The notes beneath the pieces are model-generated. The model was not told where the DNA came from, did not search any database, and saw only the letters and a list, made by a program, of their open reading frames with translations. Positions 17,959 to 25,781 of a stretch of DNA of 53,317 nt are shown in pieces. Numbering within the stretch: the first letter of the stretch is position 1; each line of letters starts with the position of its first letter. The DNA comes from Tissierellales bacterium (lineage in GTDB: Bacteria > Bacillota > Clostridia > Tissierellales > JAOAQY01): the NCBI GenBank assembly GCA_025210965.1, contig JAOAQY010000192.1, positions 1 through 53,317 on the forward strand, written 5' to 3'. Made by a program: the position numbers and the translations under genes.

Positions 17959-18751
17959 CTTTAGATACCCTTATAGATGCGTATAATGTTTCTATACTTT
18001 GTAAAATATTGTTCAAATTTACTTCAGACAATAAATCTTCATTAACTAGTCTTTGACCTTCTTTTTTTAATACTTCTACAAGATATCCCATTTCATCTTT
18101 AAGCGAAGGTTCTAATATTTCTTTATCCAACCAAAGTTCATCAAATAAAGCTTCAACTTTTTCTAAATCATAATCTAACAATTCCTTGACTATACTAGAA
18201 TCTTTTAAAATTTGAAGTTCAAATAACCTAATCAAAACAGCCATAAAGGGTGAATTAAAATAGTTCATTAATTTTACAATAACATATTCAATTTTTTCAA
18301 AATCTTCAATAAACAAATTAAACATTTTTTCAAATTCTACTTCAGGCATTAATAAATTAGCTGCAAATAGATTGGCTTTACTTTCATTTTCATTAGCGAA
18401 ATATTCTTGATTAAAGTGAACCTCACGCTTCTCATTAATATAGTCTGGCGTTCCATTCAGTATATGATATACATCATGACAGAATGAAAAGTACATTTTG
18501 CTTCTTGGTTGATTTGAATTCAGAAGCAAATATTTACTATAGCTAGTAGCTAGATAACAAGCCCCAAAATCGCTGTCTTTCATCGGAATTTCTACAATAA
18601 GAGTATCTAACCTTTTACCAATTTCTCTCATAACCTTTGGAATATCTCCATCTAGAAAAACTTTGGTATTAAAGTTTTGAATTGTTTTTTTAACACCTAA
18701 TTCATATTCTCGGTTTTTTATTATTATTTCCTTAAATCTACTAAAATTCAT
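17951..18751 (-). CDS. ImmA/IrrE-type metallopeptidase with HDxxH motif
   Basis: About 266 residues, starting at ATG 18751 (GAGG about ten bases upstream); the TTG six bases earlier is less likely. Residues 80-140 carry the family core: SFCHDVYHILNG (His92, Asp93, His96) and NESKANLFAANLLMP (Glu123 as third zinc ligand). The usual catalytic Glu of HExxH is Asp93. ImmA/IrrE peptidases typically cleave an HTH repressor on receiving a signal, which releases the controlled genes. Here the repressor gene lies immediately upstream (11-base overlap) and the PIN gene downstream (8-base overlap). The Glu-to-Asp change could slow or abolish cleavage, leaving a binding role; this is inference. Confidence 0.82.
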   Translation of the reverse strand: MNFSRFKEIIIKNREYELGVKKTIQNFNTKVFLDGDIPKVMREIGKRLDTLIVEIPMKDSDFGACYLATSYSKYLLLNSNQPRSKMYFSFCHDVYHILNGTPDYINEKREVHFNQEYFANENESKANLFAANLLMPEVEFEKMFNLFIEDFEKIEYVIVKLMNYFNSPFMAVLIRLFELQILKDSSIVKELLDYDLEKVEALFDELWLDKEILEPSLKDEMGYLVEVLKKEGQRLVNEDLLSEVNLNNILQSIETLYASIRVSKDE

Positions 18752-19124
18752 AATCAAAAACCTCTAATGAATCTCGATCAATTTTCTTTTGAATGCCTAA
18801 GATTGCATCAATATGCTCTAAAAAATCAAATATTTGATTAGCTAATTCTTGTTTTGATTCATCAACTGCTCCCATATAAAACGCTATTGAAGTAGATTCT
18901 TTATACTGAGATTGTGTCAACTCAAGATTGTCTTTCATAAAAAAACTCGCTTCTTTTCCTAAGCATTTTGAAATTTTTTCCATATCTTCATACTGAATAT
19001 CCTGTTTTCCATTAAGAAGTCGTGAAAATTTATTCTTTTCAATTCCTGTAAGTTTCACAATGAAACTATTCTTAATACCATAATGCTCAATATACTTAAT
19101 AAGGTTATGAATAAACTTTGACAT
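18741..19124 (-). CDS. XRE-family repressor of the ImmA-PIN operon
   Basis: A 127-residue protein with a lambda-repressor-like HTH at about 15-60 (NSFIVKLTGIEKNKFSRLLN then YEDMEKISKCLG) and a helical C-terminal half likely to mediate dimerisation. The ATG at 19124 follows GGAGG by seven bases. It is first in a three-gene, overlapping operon. Two copies of the palindrome GTATCA-N5-TGAT(AC) lie upstream, one over the -10 region, so autorepression is likely. This layout resembles ICEBs1 ImmR/ImmA and similar toxin-antitoxin circuits where the peptidase removes the repressor. Confidence 0.85.
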   Translation of the reverse strand: MSKFIHNLIKYIEHYGIKNSFIVKLTGIEKNKFSRLLNGKQDIQYEDMEKISKCLGKEASFFMKDNLELTQSQYKESTSIAFYMGAVDESKQELANQIFDFLEHIDAILGIQKKIDRDSLEVFDYEF

Positions 19125-19146
19125 AACATCGCCTCCTCTTACTATT

Positions 19147-19166
19147 ATTGTATCATATTTTGATCT
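19147..19166 (-). promoter_or_regulatory. Promoter-proximal operator of the XRE-ImmA-PIN operon
   Basis: GTATCA-TATTT-TGATCT (19150-19166) is an inverted repeat with one end mismatch. It overlaps the likely -10 TACAAT on the minus strand (19147-19152); the -35 is not well defined. A repressor bound here would block RNA polymerase. Confidence 0.55.
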
Positions 19167-19231
19167 TTTTATCTATCTTTCTTATTTGAATTTTATTTTC
19201 CAAGAATTAAATCATTTTATTGTTAAAAAGT

Positions 19232-19248
19232 GTATCATTCATTGATAC
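19232..19248. promoter_or_regulatory. Distal operator copy, perfect palindrome
   Basis: GTATCA-TTCAT-TGATAC (19232-19248) is a perfect 6-5-6 inverted repeat with the same half-sites and spacing as the copy at 19150-19166. The centres are 82 bases apart, close to eight helical turns, which would allow cooperative binding by looping. Confidence 0.55.
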
Positions 19249-19334
19249 TCAAACCAACGCACCCTTGTCCTGTCCAAGTGTTCATTATATATTGCTATAA
19301 ATAGCTCAATCTTTGTACCAAAAATAACCACTTG

Positions 19335-19373
19335 AAAAGCCCTTGAATTCAAAAATGAATTTCAAGGGCTTTT
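19335..19373. terminator. Bidirectional hairpin terminator
   Basis: AAAAGCCCTTGAATTC (19335-19350) pairs with GAATTTCAAGGGCTTTT (19357-19373) with one bulge. It has A- and T-tails on both sides. It marks the boundary between the defence operons and the DNA to the right; the minus-strand ORF remnant at 19388 ends just before it. Confidence 0.75.
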
Positions 19374-19387
19374 GCTATCTATTATAT

Positions 19388-19669
19388 TCAATTTTCACTA
19401 AAACTATAGAAATCGCAAAAGTGATTGAACCCAAGTAATATCAACGGTTGTTGCGGTTCAGCCTCACCACACTCTCCACATGTGTGGGTTCTATCATAGG
19501 AATACACAAAATCGCCACTTTTATGTATTCCCAAGGACTTTTTTGCTGTGCAATCTTCCTCAACTTTCAAACCTGTCTTGAAAACAAAAGTTAATGAATA
19601 AGGATTCTTTATACCAGATTCATCAACCTTGCCTTCCGAAGACTGCGGTTTGATTTGGGGTATTTGAAA
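19388..19669 (-). pseudogene. Remnant ORF with a CxxC motif
   Basis: The minus-strand frame is open from a stop at 19670-19672 to the stop at 19388-19390, about 93 codons, without a clear start; the first usable start is a TTG at 19570 with no good ribosome binding site. The translation looks coding (GIKNPYSLTFVFKTGL, SGDFVYSYDRTHTCGECGE) and is less AT-rich in codon choice than neighbouring island genes. I do not recognise the family. It is most likely the 3' end of a truncated gene left at the island edge. It is followed by the hairpin at 19335-19373. Confidence 0.35.
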
Positions 19670-19748
19670 TTAATTGTTTTTTCTTTCAATCAATGAAAAA
19701 TCAAATATCAATTGATAATCTCTTAGGACTAAGTATCAAGATATTCGA

Positions 19749-19781
19749 TTGGTACAAACAGGATCTTCCGTTTGTATCCAA
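19749..19781 (+). other. Long leader hairpin upstream of the transporter gene
   Basis: TTGGTACAAAC (19749-19759) pairs with GTTTGTATCCAA (19770-19781) with a single bulged base, and the loop adds a GGA/TCC pairing. It lies about 64 bases before the start codon of the transporter gene. There is no T-tract, so it is not a terminator, and no T-box or other riboswitch signature is seen. It could be a leader structure, a protein-binding site or a mobile-element end. Confidence 0.4.
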
Positions 19782-19844
19782 CTAGTAGCACCTGTTATAT
19801 TTTAATTAGGCAATACCAAAATAAAAAAAATACGGAGGTTAACA

Positions 19845-20705
19845 ATGAAATCATTTATCAATATAGTGATTGCGATGACATTATGGGGAAGTTTAGGTAT
19901 TTTTATTAAAAATATAAATCTTCCATCAATAGAAATTGCATTCTTTAGAGCATTTATAGCAGTAATATTACTATTGCTTTCTCGTCCTATATACAAATCA
20001 AATGCTCAAACAGTTTCTACAAAATCAAGATGGTTATTAGTCTTGTCAGGTATAGCACTTGGACTAAACTGGGTTTTCCTTTTCAACGCTTATAAATACA
20101 CAACAATTACAAATGCAACTATAAGTTATTATTCTGCCCCGATATTGGTTATAGTATTTTCAGTAATTTTAGGAAAAGAAACAATGACGATTCAAAAGAT
20201 ATTCTCACTTGTTATGGCATCAATTGGACTAGTTGTAATTGTTAGTCAAACATCATCAACTCAATTAGGTATTTATAATCATGCACAAGGCATATTATCC
20301 GCATTAGCCGCTGCAATTCTCTATGCAAGTGTTATCTTAATTAATAATGACATAAAGTCTATTCCTGGATTTGAACGGACGTTGATTCAACTGATGGTGT
20401 CTACTATTACCTTACTTCCATTTGTAATATATAGGAGTAACATAATGTCAATTTCTTTAAAAAGTATTTCTTTATTAGTTGTAGTGGCTTTTTTTCACAC
20501 CTACATTCCCTATTTACTCTATTTTTCAAATATAAAGAAAGTAAAATTACATCAGGCTGCGCTTTTAAGTTACATTGATCCAGTATCTGCAATTATTTTC
20601 GGTTTGCTTATATTCTCAGAACCACTTACTTTAGGACACGCTATTGGTGGATTATTTATACTCGGCCCAGTTTTCATTAATTCTAGAGCAATAGAAGTTA
20701 ACTAG
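19845..20705 (+). CDS. EamA/DMT-superfamily transporter
   Basis: A 286-residue integral membrane protein with about ten hydrophobic segments in two repeated halves of five, the EamA layout. The first helix (NIVIAMTLWGSLGIFIKN) and the motif with Glu in IEIAFFRAFIAVILLLL are typical, as is the second-half GFERTLIQLMVS and the closing ALLSYIDPVSAIIFGLLIFSEPL. Such proteins export amino acids or other small metabolites; the substrate cannot be told. The start ATG follows GGAGG by seven bases. The OYE gene starts 52 bases downstream on the same strand with no terminator between, so they are probably co-transcribed. Confidence 0.92.
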   Translation: MKSFINIVIAMTLWGSLGIFIKNINLPSIEIAFFRAFIAVILLLLSRPIYKSNAQTVSTKSRWLLVLSGIALGLNWVFLFNAYKYTTITNATISYYSAPILVIVFSVILGKETMTIQKIFSLVMASIGLVVIVSQTSSTQLGIYNHAQGILSALAAAILYASVILINNDIKSIPGFERTLIQLMVSTITLLPFVIYRSNIMSISLKSISLLVVVAFFHTYIPYLLYFSNIKKVKLHQAALLSYIDPVSAIIFGLLIFSEPLTLGHAIGGLFILGPVFINSRAIEVN

Positions 20706-20757
20706 AAATTTCGCTATTGCTCAGAACTTATTAAATATATAATATTAGGAGGTTAAA

Positions 20758-21780
20758 ATGAAGTTATTAGAAAGTTTTAAAATTGGAAATGTTGTCATGA
20801 GAAATAGGTTGGTTATGCCACCTATGTGTATGTTTTGTGCGACTGATGGTTTTCCAGATGAGTTACATTTATCTCACTACACAACTAGAGCACTAGGTGG
20901 TGTAGGTATGATTATTGTTGAAGCAACTGGTATTGAACCTAATGGTAGAATAACAGAACAAGATCTTGGTATTTGGGATGCTGAACATATGGAAGCATTT
21001 AAGCCCATCACAAAAAATATAAAAAAGTATGGCGCAGTTCCAGCGATTCAACTATTCCATACTGGTAGAAAATGTGAAATTGAAGGCGCAACACCAATTG
21101 CACCAAGTGTAATTGAAGATTCAACTTTTGCTAAACCAATTGAAATGGATATTGATCAAATAAAAAAAGCACAGAGTATGTTCATAGATGCATCATTAAG
21201 GGCTGTCGAGGCAGGATTTGAAGCTATTGAAATTCATGGTGCACATGGATATCTAATCCATCAATTTTTATCCCCTTATACAAATCGTCGCACAGATTCT
21301 TATGGTGGTTCTATAGAAAATCGCACTCGATTCTTGAGTGAATTGCTTATGTCACTTAAAGATAAATTGCCAGAAGACTACCCTATTTTACTGCGTCTTT
21401 CTGCAATTGATTACGTTGAAGATGGTCTAAAAATTGAAGATACAATAAAAATTATAAAACTGATAGAAAATTATATAGATGCTATCCACGTTACAACAGG
21501 TGGTATATCTCCTAGTTCAGGTCCTACTAAAACATATCCTGGCTATCAATTATCTTATGCTAATGAGATTAAGAAACACTCTACTTTACCTGTTATAGCA
21601 GTCGGCTTGATAAGAAATGAAGATTTTGCTGAATCAATTGTAAATCTTAACCAGGCTGATTTAGTTGCAATAGGAAGAGAAATAGTAAAAAATCCATTTT
21701 TACCATATCAGATTGCTTCTAAACACGGCATTGAATATCCTCTTCCAAAAGGATATGAATATGTTTATCATAGAAAGTAA
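20758..21780 (+). CDS. Old Yellow Enzyme family NAD(P)H:flavin oxidoreductase, YqjM-like
   Basis: A 340-residue FMN-dependent ene-reductase of the YqjM (thermophilic-like) class. Marks are RLVMPPMCMF near residue 20 with the FMN-modulating Cys, the FMN site QLFHTGRKC (around 99-107), HGAHGYLIHQFLSPYTNRR (about 162-180, with the substrate-binding His pair and the class motif) and the C-terminal AIGREIVKNP phosphate-binding loop. The enzyme reduces activated C=C bonds with NAD(P)H; its natural substrate is unknown. The ribosome binding site is AGGAGG. It ends eight bases before the convergent LysR gene, a plausible regulator of this pair. Confidence 0.93.
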   Translation: MKLLESFKIGNVVMRNRLVMPPMCMFCATDGFPDELHLSHYTTRALGGVGMIIVEATGIEPNGRITEQDLGIWDAEHMEAFKPITKNIKKYGAVPAIQLFHTGRKCEIEGATPIAPSVIEDSTFAKPIEMDIDQIKKAQSMFIDASLRAVEAGFEAIEIHGAHGYLIHQFLSPYTNRRTDSYGGSIENRTRFLSELLMSLKDKLPEDYPILLRLSAIDYVEDGLKIEDTIKIIKLIENYIDAIHVTTGGISPSSGPTKTYPGYQLSYANEIKKHSTLPVIAVGLIRNEDFAESIVNLNQADLVAIGREIVKNPFLPYQIASKHGIEYPLPKGYEYVYHRK

Positions 21781-21787
21781 TCTAAAT

Positions 21788-22660
21788 TTAAAACAATGAT
21801 GTAAGAATCATATCAATGAATCTATTTATTGCACTTGGCATCTCTTTTACTTTTTTATATCCAATCATATATTCAATATCATATTTTGAAGAATTTAGGC
21901 TAATTGCATTAATCTGACCCAGTTTTATATCATTTTCAATACACATCTTAGGCAATATTGAATAGCCTATACCACTTGATATGAGTTTCTTTATTACTTC
22001 AATTGACCACGTTTCCATAGAAGATTCTATGGAAACGTGGTTATCATTATGAAATTCTCTCATAACAGTTTGATAAATACATCCGTTTTCAGTTATGCAA
22101 GCTGTTAAGTCATTAGATAGCTTCTCTAGTGATACAAACTCATAATTAGGTGGATATATTAAATACATTGGGCTACACCCTAATGATTGGCATTCTATAT
22201 TAGGATTTGATTCGATTTTTTTTGTAAAAACTGCTAAATCTATTTCATTCTCTATCAGTAATTTTTCATATTCTGATTCAGATTTATTGGATATTTGAAG
22301 ACTAATGTTAGGGTGTATCGCTCCATATTTCTTTATAACATCACTTAATTTATACAATAAAAATGATTCCGATGTTCCAATTTTTATAGGTCCAGTGTAG
22401 CATTTTTCTTTACCTGCTATATCAAGTAATTCATAGTAATAATCCTTTATACCAGAAAAAGTACTGATCATGCTCATTCCTTTATCTGTAAGAGTCAGAC
22501 CAGATGGCTTTCTATGAAAAAGTTTGACGCCTAATTCATCCTCTAAACTTTTTATATGAAAAGAAATCGTTGATTGAGCATAGTTTAACTTCTCAGCAGC
22601 TTTAGTAAAATTACAATATTCTGCTACTGTTATAAATGTGAGAACATGTTTTATATTCAT
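21788..22660 (-). CDS. LysR-family transcriptional regulator
   Basis: About 290 residues, starting at ATG 22660, which has GGTGGTG 7-8 bases upstream; the in-frame GTG codons before it are part of that site. The N-terminal winged HTH is classical (FTKAAEKLNYAQSTISFHIK then LEDELGVKLFHR), followed by a linker helix and an effector-binding domain of two alpha/beta lobes. It is convergent with the OYE gene with only seven bases between stops, so it does not share that promoter; control of the transporter-OYE operon is possible but unproven. The coding region contains a perfect 15-bp inverted repeat (22006-22041). A TATAAT-like -10 (22683-22688, minus strand) lies upstream. Confidence 0.92.
   Translation of the reverse strand: MNIKHVLTFITVAEYCNFTKAAEKLNYAQSTISFHIKSLEDELGVKLFHRKPSGLTLTDKGMSMISTFSGIKDYYYELLDIAGKEKCYTGPIKIGTSESFLLYKLSDVIKKYGAIHPNISLQISNKSESEYEKLLIENEIDLAVFTKKIESNPNIECQSLGCSPMYLIYPPNYEFVSLEKLSNDLTACITENGCIYQTVMREFHNDNHVSIESSMETWSIEVIKKLISSGIGYSILPKMCIENDIKLGQINAISLNSSKYDIEYMIGYKKVKEMPSAINRFIDMILTSLF
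22006..22041. repeat. Perfect long inverted repeat inside the LysR gene
   Basis: ACCACGTTTCCATAG (22006-22020) is the exact reverse complement of CTATGGAAACGTGGT (22027-22041), and the 6-base loop can pair further (AA...TT), leaving two unpaired bases. The corresponding protein segment (HVSIESSMETWSIE) stays in frame. A long exact palindrome inside a coding region is unusual and may have formed by template switching during replication. Confidence 0.8.
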
Positions 22661-22751
22661 TTTAATCACCACCTATATTCTCATTATAACATAACCCATC
22701 TCAAAACTTTATGCTGCTTACATAGATGATTGCGAACTGTTCATTATTCCC

Positions 22752-22865
22752 TTAAAAAATTGCCCTTCTCGTTCTTCTAACGAAATAACTAATTCTGCAT
22801 AATGATGGATTCTTTCTAGCATATTTGCTCTTGTTCAATATTTCATAACTGTGTTTATCCATCAT
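22752..22865 (-). CDS. Possible small basic protein, 37 codons
   Basis: The ORF starts with ATG ATG at 22865 preceded by GAGGAG with a spacing of 8-9 bases and encodes MMDKHSYEILNKSKY and then an Arg-rich tail (SYFVRRTRRAIF). The strong ribosome binding site is the only support; the sequence resembles nothing I know and no promoter is clear. It lies between the rlmD terminator and the LysR gene. It could be a small regulator or chance. Confidence 0.25.
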   Translation of the reverse strand: MMDKHSYEILNKSKYARKNPSLCRISYFVRRTRRAIF

Positions 22866-22904
22866 CTTAATCGCTCCTCGATTTGATGTTTTTTTGCAAA
22901 AACA

Positions 22905-22947
22905 AAAGAGATATGCATCTGATTTTATTATCAAATCCTATCTCTTT
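22905..22947 (-). terminator. Probable terminator after rlmD
   Basis: On the minus strand AAAGAGATA (22947-22939) pairs with TATCTCTTT (22913-22905) across a 25-base loop that contains a further GATTT/AAATC pairing, followed by TGTTTTTGC. It lies about 35 bases beyond the rlmD stop. The loop is long for a terminator. Confidence 0.5.
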
Positions 22948-22982
22948 CACTCTCTCATAAAGTTCTCTGAAATATAGCTATT

Positions 22983-24350
22983 CTAGTGATTTTTTCTTTG
23001 CAACTTTACCACCGTCTCGACATGAAGCGAATGCGGAAACATATCCACCGGCTGAATCTCCTCAGCCACATAACCCTTCTCCATCAAATACGCTATATCT
23101 CTAGCGAGTGAAGCTGGGTTACAAGAGACGTAAACCACTTTTTCTGGGTTCATTTCTACTATGGTGTCTAGTACTGCTTCGTCACAGCCTTTTCTAGGTG
23201 GGTCTACTACTACTACGTCTGCTTTTTTGCCTTCTTTGTAGAGTTTAGGGAATACCTCTTCCGCTGTCCCTAGATAGAATTCTGCGTTTTCTATGCCGTT
23301 TCGTCTAGCGTTTTCTCTAGCGTTTTCTATGGCTTGTTTTACTACTTCTATGCCGTATACTTTTTTGGCTTTTTGTGCGAGAAATAGTGATATACTTCCT
23401 ATACCGCAGTAGAGGTCGTATACTGTTTCTTCTCCAGTTAGCCCTGCTTTTTCTAGTGCTTTTTGGTATAGCACTTCTGTCTGTAGTGGGTTTACTTGGA
23501 AGAATGATTCTGGCGATATGACAAATGATAGATCTCCGATGTAGTCTATTAGTTGGTCTTCGCCGTATATCTTGACTGTTTTGTTTCCCAATATGACGTT
23601 GGTGTTTTTCTCGTTTATATTTATCTGTATGCTTTTTATCTGCTCTACTCTCTGAGTTAGTAGATCTATCAGTTCTTCGCTATGTGGTAGTTCACTACCA
23701 TTTATTACTAGTATCAGCATCACATCTCTTGTTTTAAAAGATGTCTTGGTGATTATATGTCTCACTAGACCTCTTTGATGTACTTCGTCGTATGCTGGTA
23801 TTTGATACATTTCCATGAAGAATCTGATGATATCTATTATCTTGTCGTTTATTTCATGCTGTATATAGCAGTGTTTTGTATCTACTATGTCATGGCTCTG
23901 TGGTTTGTAGAATCCTATCTCTAGTTTTCCTTTTCTCTCTCCGACTGGGAACTGTGCTTTGTTTCTATAGTAGTATGGTTCTGCCATTCCTAGAGTGTCT
24001 AATACTTCGATATGCTCTAGGTTGTTTCTTCTGAGCTCTTGTTTTACTCTCTCTTTTTTGAGTCTTAGCTGCTCTGCATAGTCTATGTTCATTATCTGAC
24101 ATCCACCGCATATGTTTGCTATAGGACAGATAGGCTCTCTTCTATGCTTAGATGGCTCTACGATTTTCATGCATCTAGCCACAGCATAGTTTTTCTTTGC
24201 CTTTATGATTTTGGCCTCTACTCTATCTCCAGGTATAGCTCCTTCTACGAATATGGTATAATTATCCTTTTTTGCTACCCCTGTAGCTTGGTGACTTAAA
24301 TCAACTATGTCCAATGTATATATTTCTTGTTTATTTACCGGTCGTTTCAT
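22983..24350 (-). CDS. rlmD: 23S rRNA uracil-C5 methyltransferase, RlmD/RlmCD type
   Basis: A 455-residue AdoMet-dependent enzyme. An N-terminal TRAM RNA-binding domain (about 5-62) is followed by four cysteines of a [4Fe-4S] cluster: Cys75, Cys81 and Cys84 in CPIANICGGC and Cys161 in KHCYIQ. The Rossmann methyltransferase domain begins near YDLYCGIGSISLFLA and includes VVDPPRKGCDEAVLD and the nucleophile Cys410 in VYVSCNPASLARD. Together these identify the TrmA/RlmC/RlmD family; Firmicutes enzymes often modify both U747 and U1939. The start ATG follows GGAGA. It is a single-gene unit with the plus-strand GerMN gene divergent from it. Confidence 0.94.
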   Translation of the reverse strand: MKRPVNKQEIYTLDIVDLSHQATGVAKKDNYTIFVEGAIPGDRVEAKIIKAKKNYAVARCMKIVEPSKHRREPICPIANICGGCQIMNIDYAEQLRLKKERVKQELRRNNLEHIEVLDTLGMAEPYYYRNKAQFPVGERKGKLEIGFYKPQSHDIVDTKHCYIQHEINDKIIDIIRFFMEMYQIPAYDEVHQRGLVRHIITKTSFKTRDVMLILVINGSELPHSEELIDLLTQRVEQIKSIQININEKNTNVILGNKTVKIYGEDQLIDYIGDLSFVISPESFFQVNPLQTEVLYQKALEKAGLTGEETVYDLYCGIGSISLFLAQKAKKVYGIEVVKQAIENARENARRNGIENAEFYLGTAEEVFPKLYKEGKKADVVVVDPPRKGCDEAVLDTIVEMNPEKVVYVSCNPASLARDIAYLMEKGYVAEEIQPVDMFPHSLHVETVVKLQRKNH

Positions 24351-24491
24351 ATAATTCTCCTCTCATTACCTCATCTTATTATACACATTTATTGCGCTCT
24401 TGAAAACTCCTGTATTTTCGCACTAAAATTGTTTAAATCTTCTCAATTTTGGGTTACAATAATAATAGGAATAATTTAAGGAGGCTACTCT

Positions 24492-25739
24492 ATGCGTACA
24501 CTTACAAATTTATTACTTATTTTCGTATTATGCTTTGCTGCATTTGGAATCAATGTTACATATGCACCACTAGCTCTGACATCAGAAAATTTCGAGACAA
24601 CGGATGATATCAGTGCTGTTAGGATTTCTACTGATTCAGACACTGAGAATTTTTCAGGTAGTTTGTCAGTGTTCTTTGAAAATCCACCATCTATTACTTA
24701 TTTCGTATCTAGCGTCGACAATTTGTTTACACTAGAGTTATTAGATGGAGAGACTTCTATATTTACAGAAGAAGTTGTCCCAGTAGAAGATGAATCTCGT
24801 CCTTATGAATATACTTTCGACAAGGAAAAGCGCTATGAGATTCCAGTCAATTATGATTTTTCTAGTTCTACTGTTTCTAATTACAAGTTAAGACTTTCTA
24901 GCAATTTTGATGAAAGTATACAGCCACTAAAGTTTGAGTTTTCTCATGATTCTCCGTATACGTATATACCATCTAAGACTGCTGAGTCTATAGAGAAGTA
25001 CATGACTGTATATGTACCAGATGCTTCATATAGCTATAGCGTTCCTATTTCTCTTCAATCTACTGAACTTTTAGATAGCTTGACTGATAGGATGAAGTTC
25101 CTTCAAAAGCCTATAAATGGTTTCAAAGGTCTTGCTCCTATTCAAGTATTAGGTGAGTTCAATTATGGAGTAGTAAAAAAGGATACTTTATATCTAGATT
25201 TGAAGAGTAGCGATCCATTGTATAATGCATCTTCTGCACCATCTATGATGAGATCTATACTAAATACTTTTGCTCTTTATTACGATGAACCTATACAGTT
25301 CTTGGTTGATTTCAACAAGAAGGGTACTTTCTTCTCTGGTCAATCTATAAGAGAACCTTTTGTTAGACAAAAGCGAAATGTGTCATATCATTTGTTGAAG
25401 GGCTCTGGCAGAGATTATCTAGTAGATGTACCTGTTTCTATAGCTCCTAATGCTATTTTAGAAGAGAAGGTAAAGGCTCTTGTCGATAATCTAAAGCAAC
25501 CTATTGACAATAGGCTCATGAATGTATTGGAAACTGATTTCACTTACAATGGTGTCGTGTTGTTAGATGGTACGCTATCATTTAATATTAGCGAACAGTC
25601 TAGTTTGTCTCCTTGGCAAGTGGATGCTATAGGTTTTACCCTACTAAGTATGCCAGAGGTCAATACAGTTGATCTTCGAAAGGGTTCTCAAACTATAAAG
25701 ATATTCAATAGAAATGAAATGATAAATACAGCCGAATAG
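24492..25739 (+). CDS. Secreted protein with GerMN-like repeats
   Basis: A 415-residue exported protein. Residues 1-26 (MRTLTNLLLIFVLCFAAFGI) form a signal peptide without a lipobox Cys. After a Ser/Glu-rich beta region (about 30-160, with an immunoglobulin-like feel) there are two repeats of about 100 residues whose form (MMRSILNTFALYYDEPIQFLV then GTFFSGQSI; and WQVDAIGFTLLSMPEVNTVDL) fits the GerMN sporulation/germination domain: a helix, a strand and a conserved loop. GerMN proteins act at the cell envelope, but their molecular role is not known. The gene starts after AAGGAGG, is divergent from rlmD and ends at a strong terminator. Confidence 0.65.
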   Translation: MRTLTNLLLIFVLCFAAFGINVTYAPLALTSENFETTDDISAVRISTDSDTENFSGSLSVFFENPPSITYFVSSVDNLFTLELLDGETSIFTEEVVPVEDESRPYEYTFDKEKRYEIPVNYDFSSSTVSNYKLRLSSNFDESIQPLKFEFSHDSPYTYIPSKTAESIEKYMTVYVPDASYSYSVPISLQSTELLDSLTDRMKFLQKPINGFKGLAPIQVLGEFNYGVVKKDTLYLDLKSSDPLYNASSAPSMMRSILNTFALYYDEPIQFLVDFNKKGTFFSGQSIREPFVRQKRNVSYHLLKGSGRDYLVDVPVSIAPNAILEEKVKALVDNLKQPIDNRLMNVLETDFTYNGVVLLDGTLSFNISEQSSLSPWQVDAIGFTLLSMPEVNTVDLRKGSQTIKIFNRNEMINTAE

Positions 25740-25748
25740 ACGTTTTAA

Positions 25749-25778
25749 AGCCACTGCCTAAAAGCAGTGGCTTTTTTT
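25749..25778 (+). terminator. Terminator after the GerMN-like gene
   Basis: AGCCACTGC (25749-25757) pairs perfectly with GCAGTGGCT (25764-25772) around a six-base loop and is followed by seven T residues. The convergent minus-strand gene ends four bases beyond. Confidence 0.92.
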
Positions 25779-25781
25779 ATT

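Noticed and set aside
19640-19800. A T-box or other known riboswitch in the leader of the transporter gene
   Set aside because: There is a hairpin but no T-box core (AGGGTGGnACCGCG), no antiterminator and no terminator T-tract, so I keep it as an unnamed structure.
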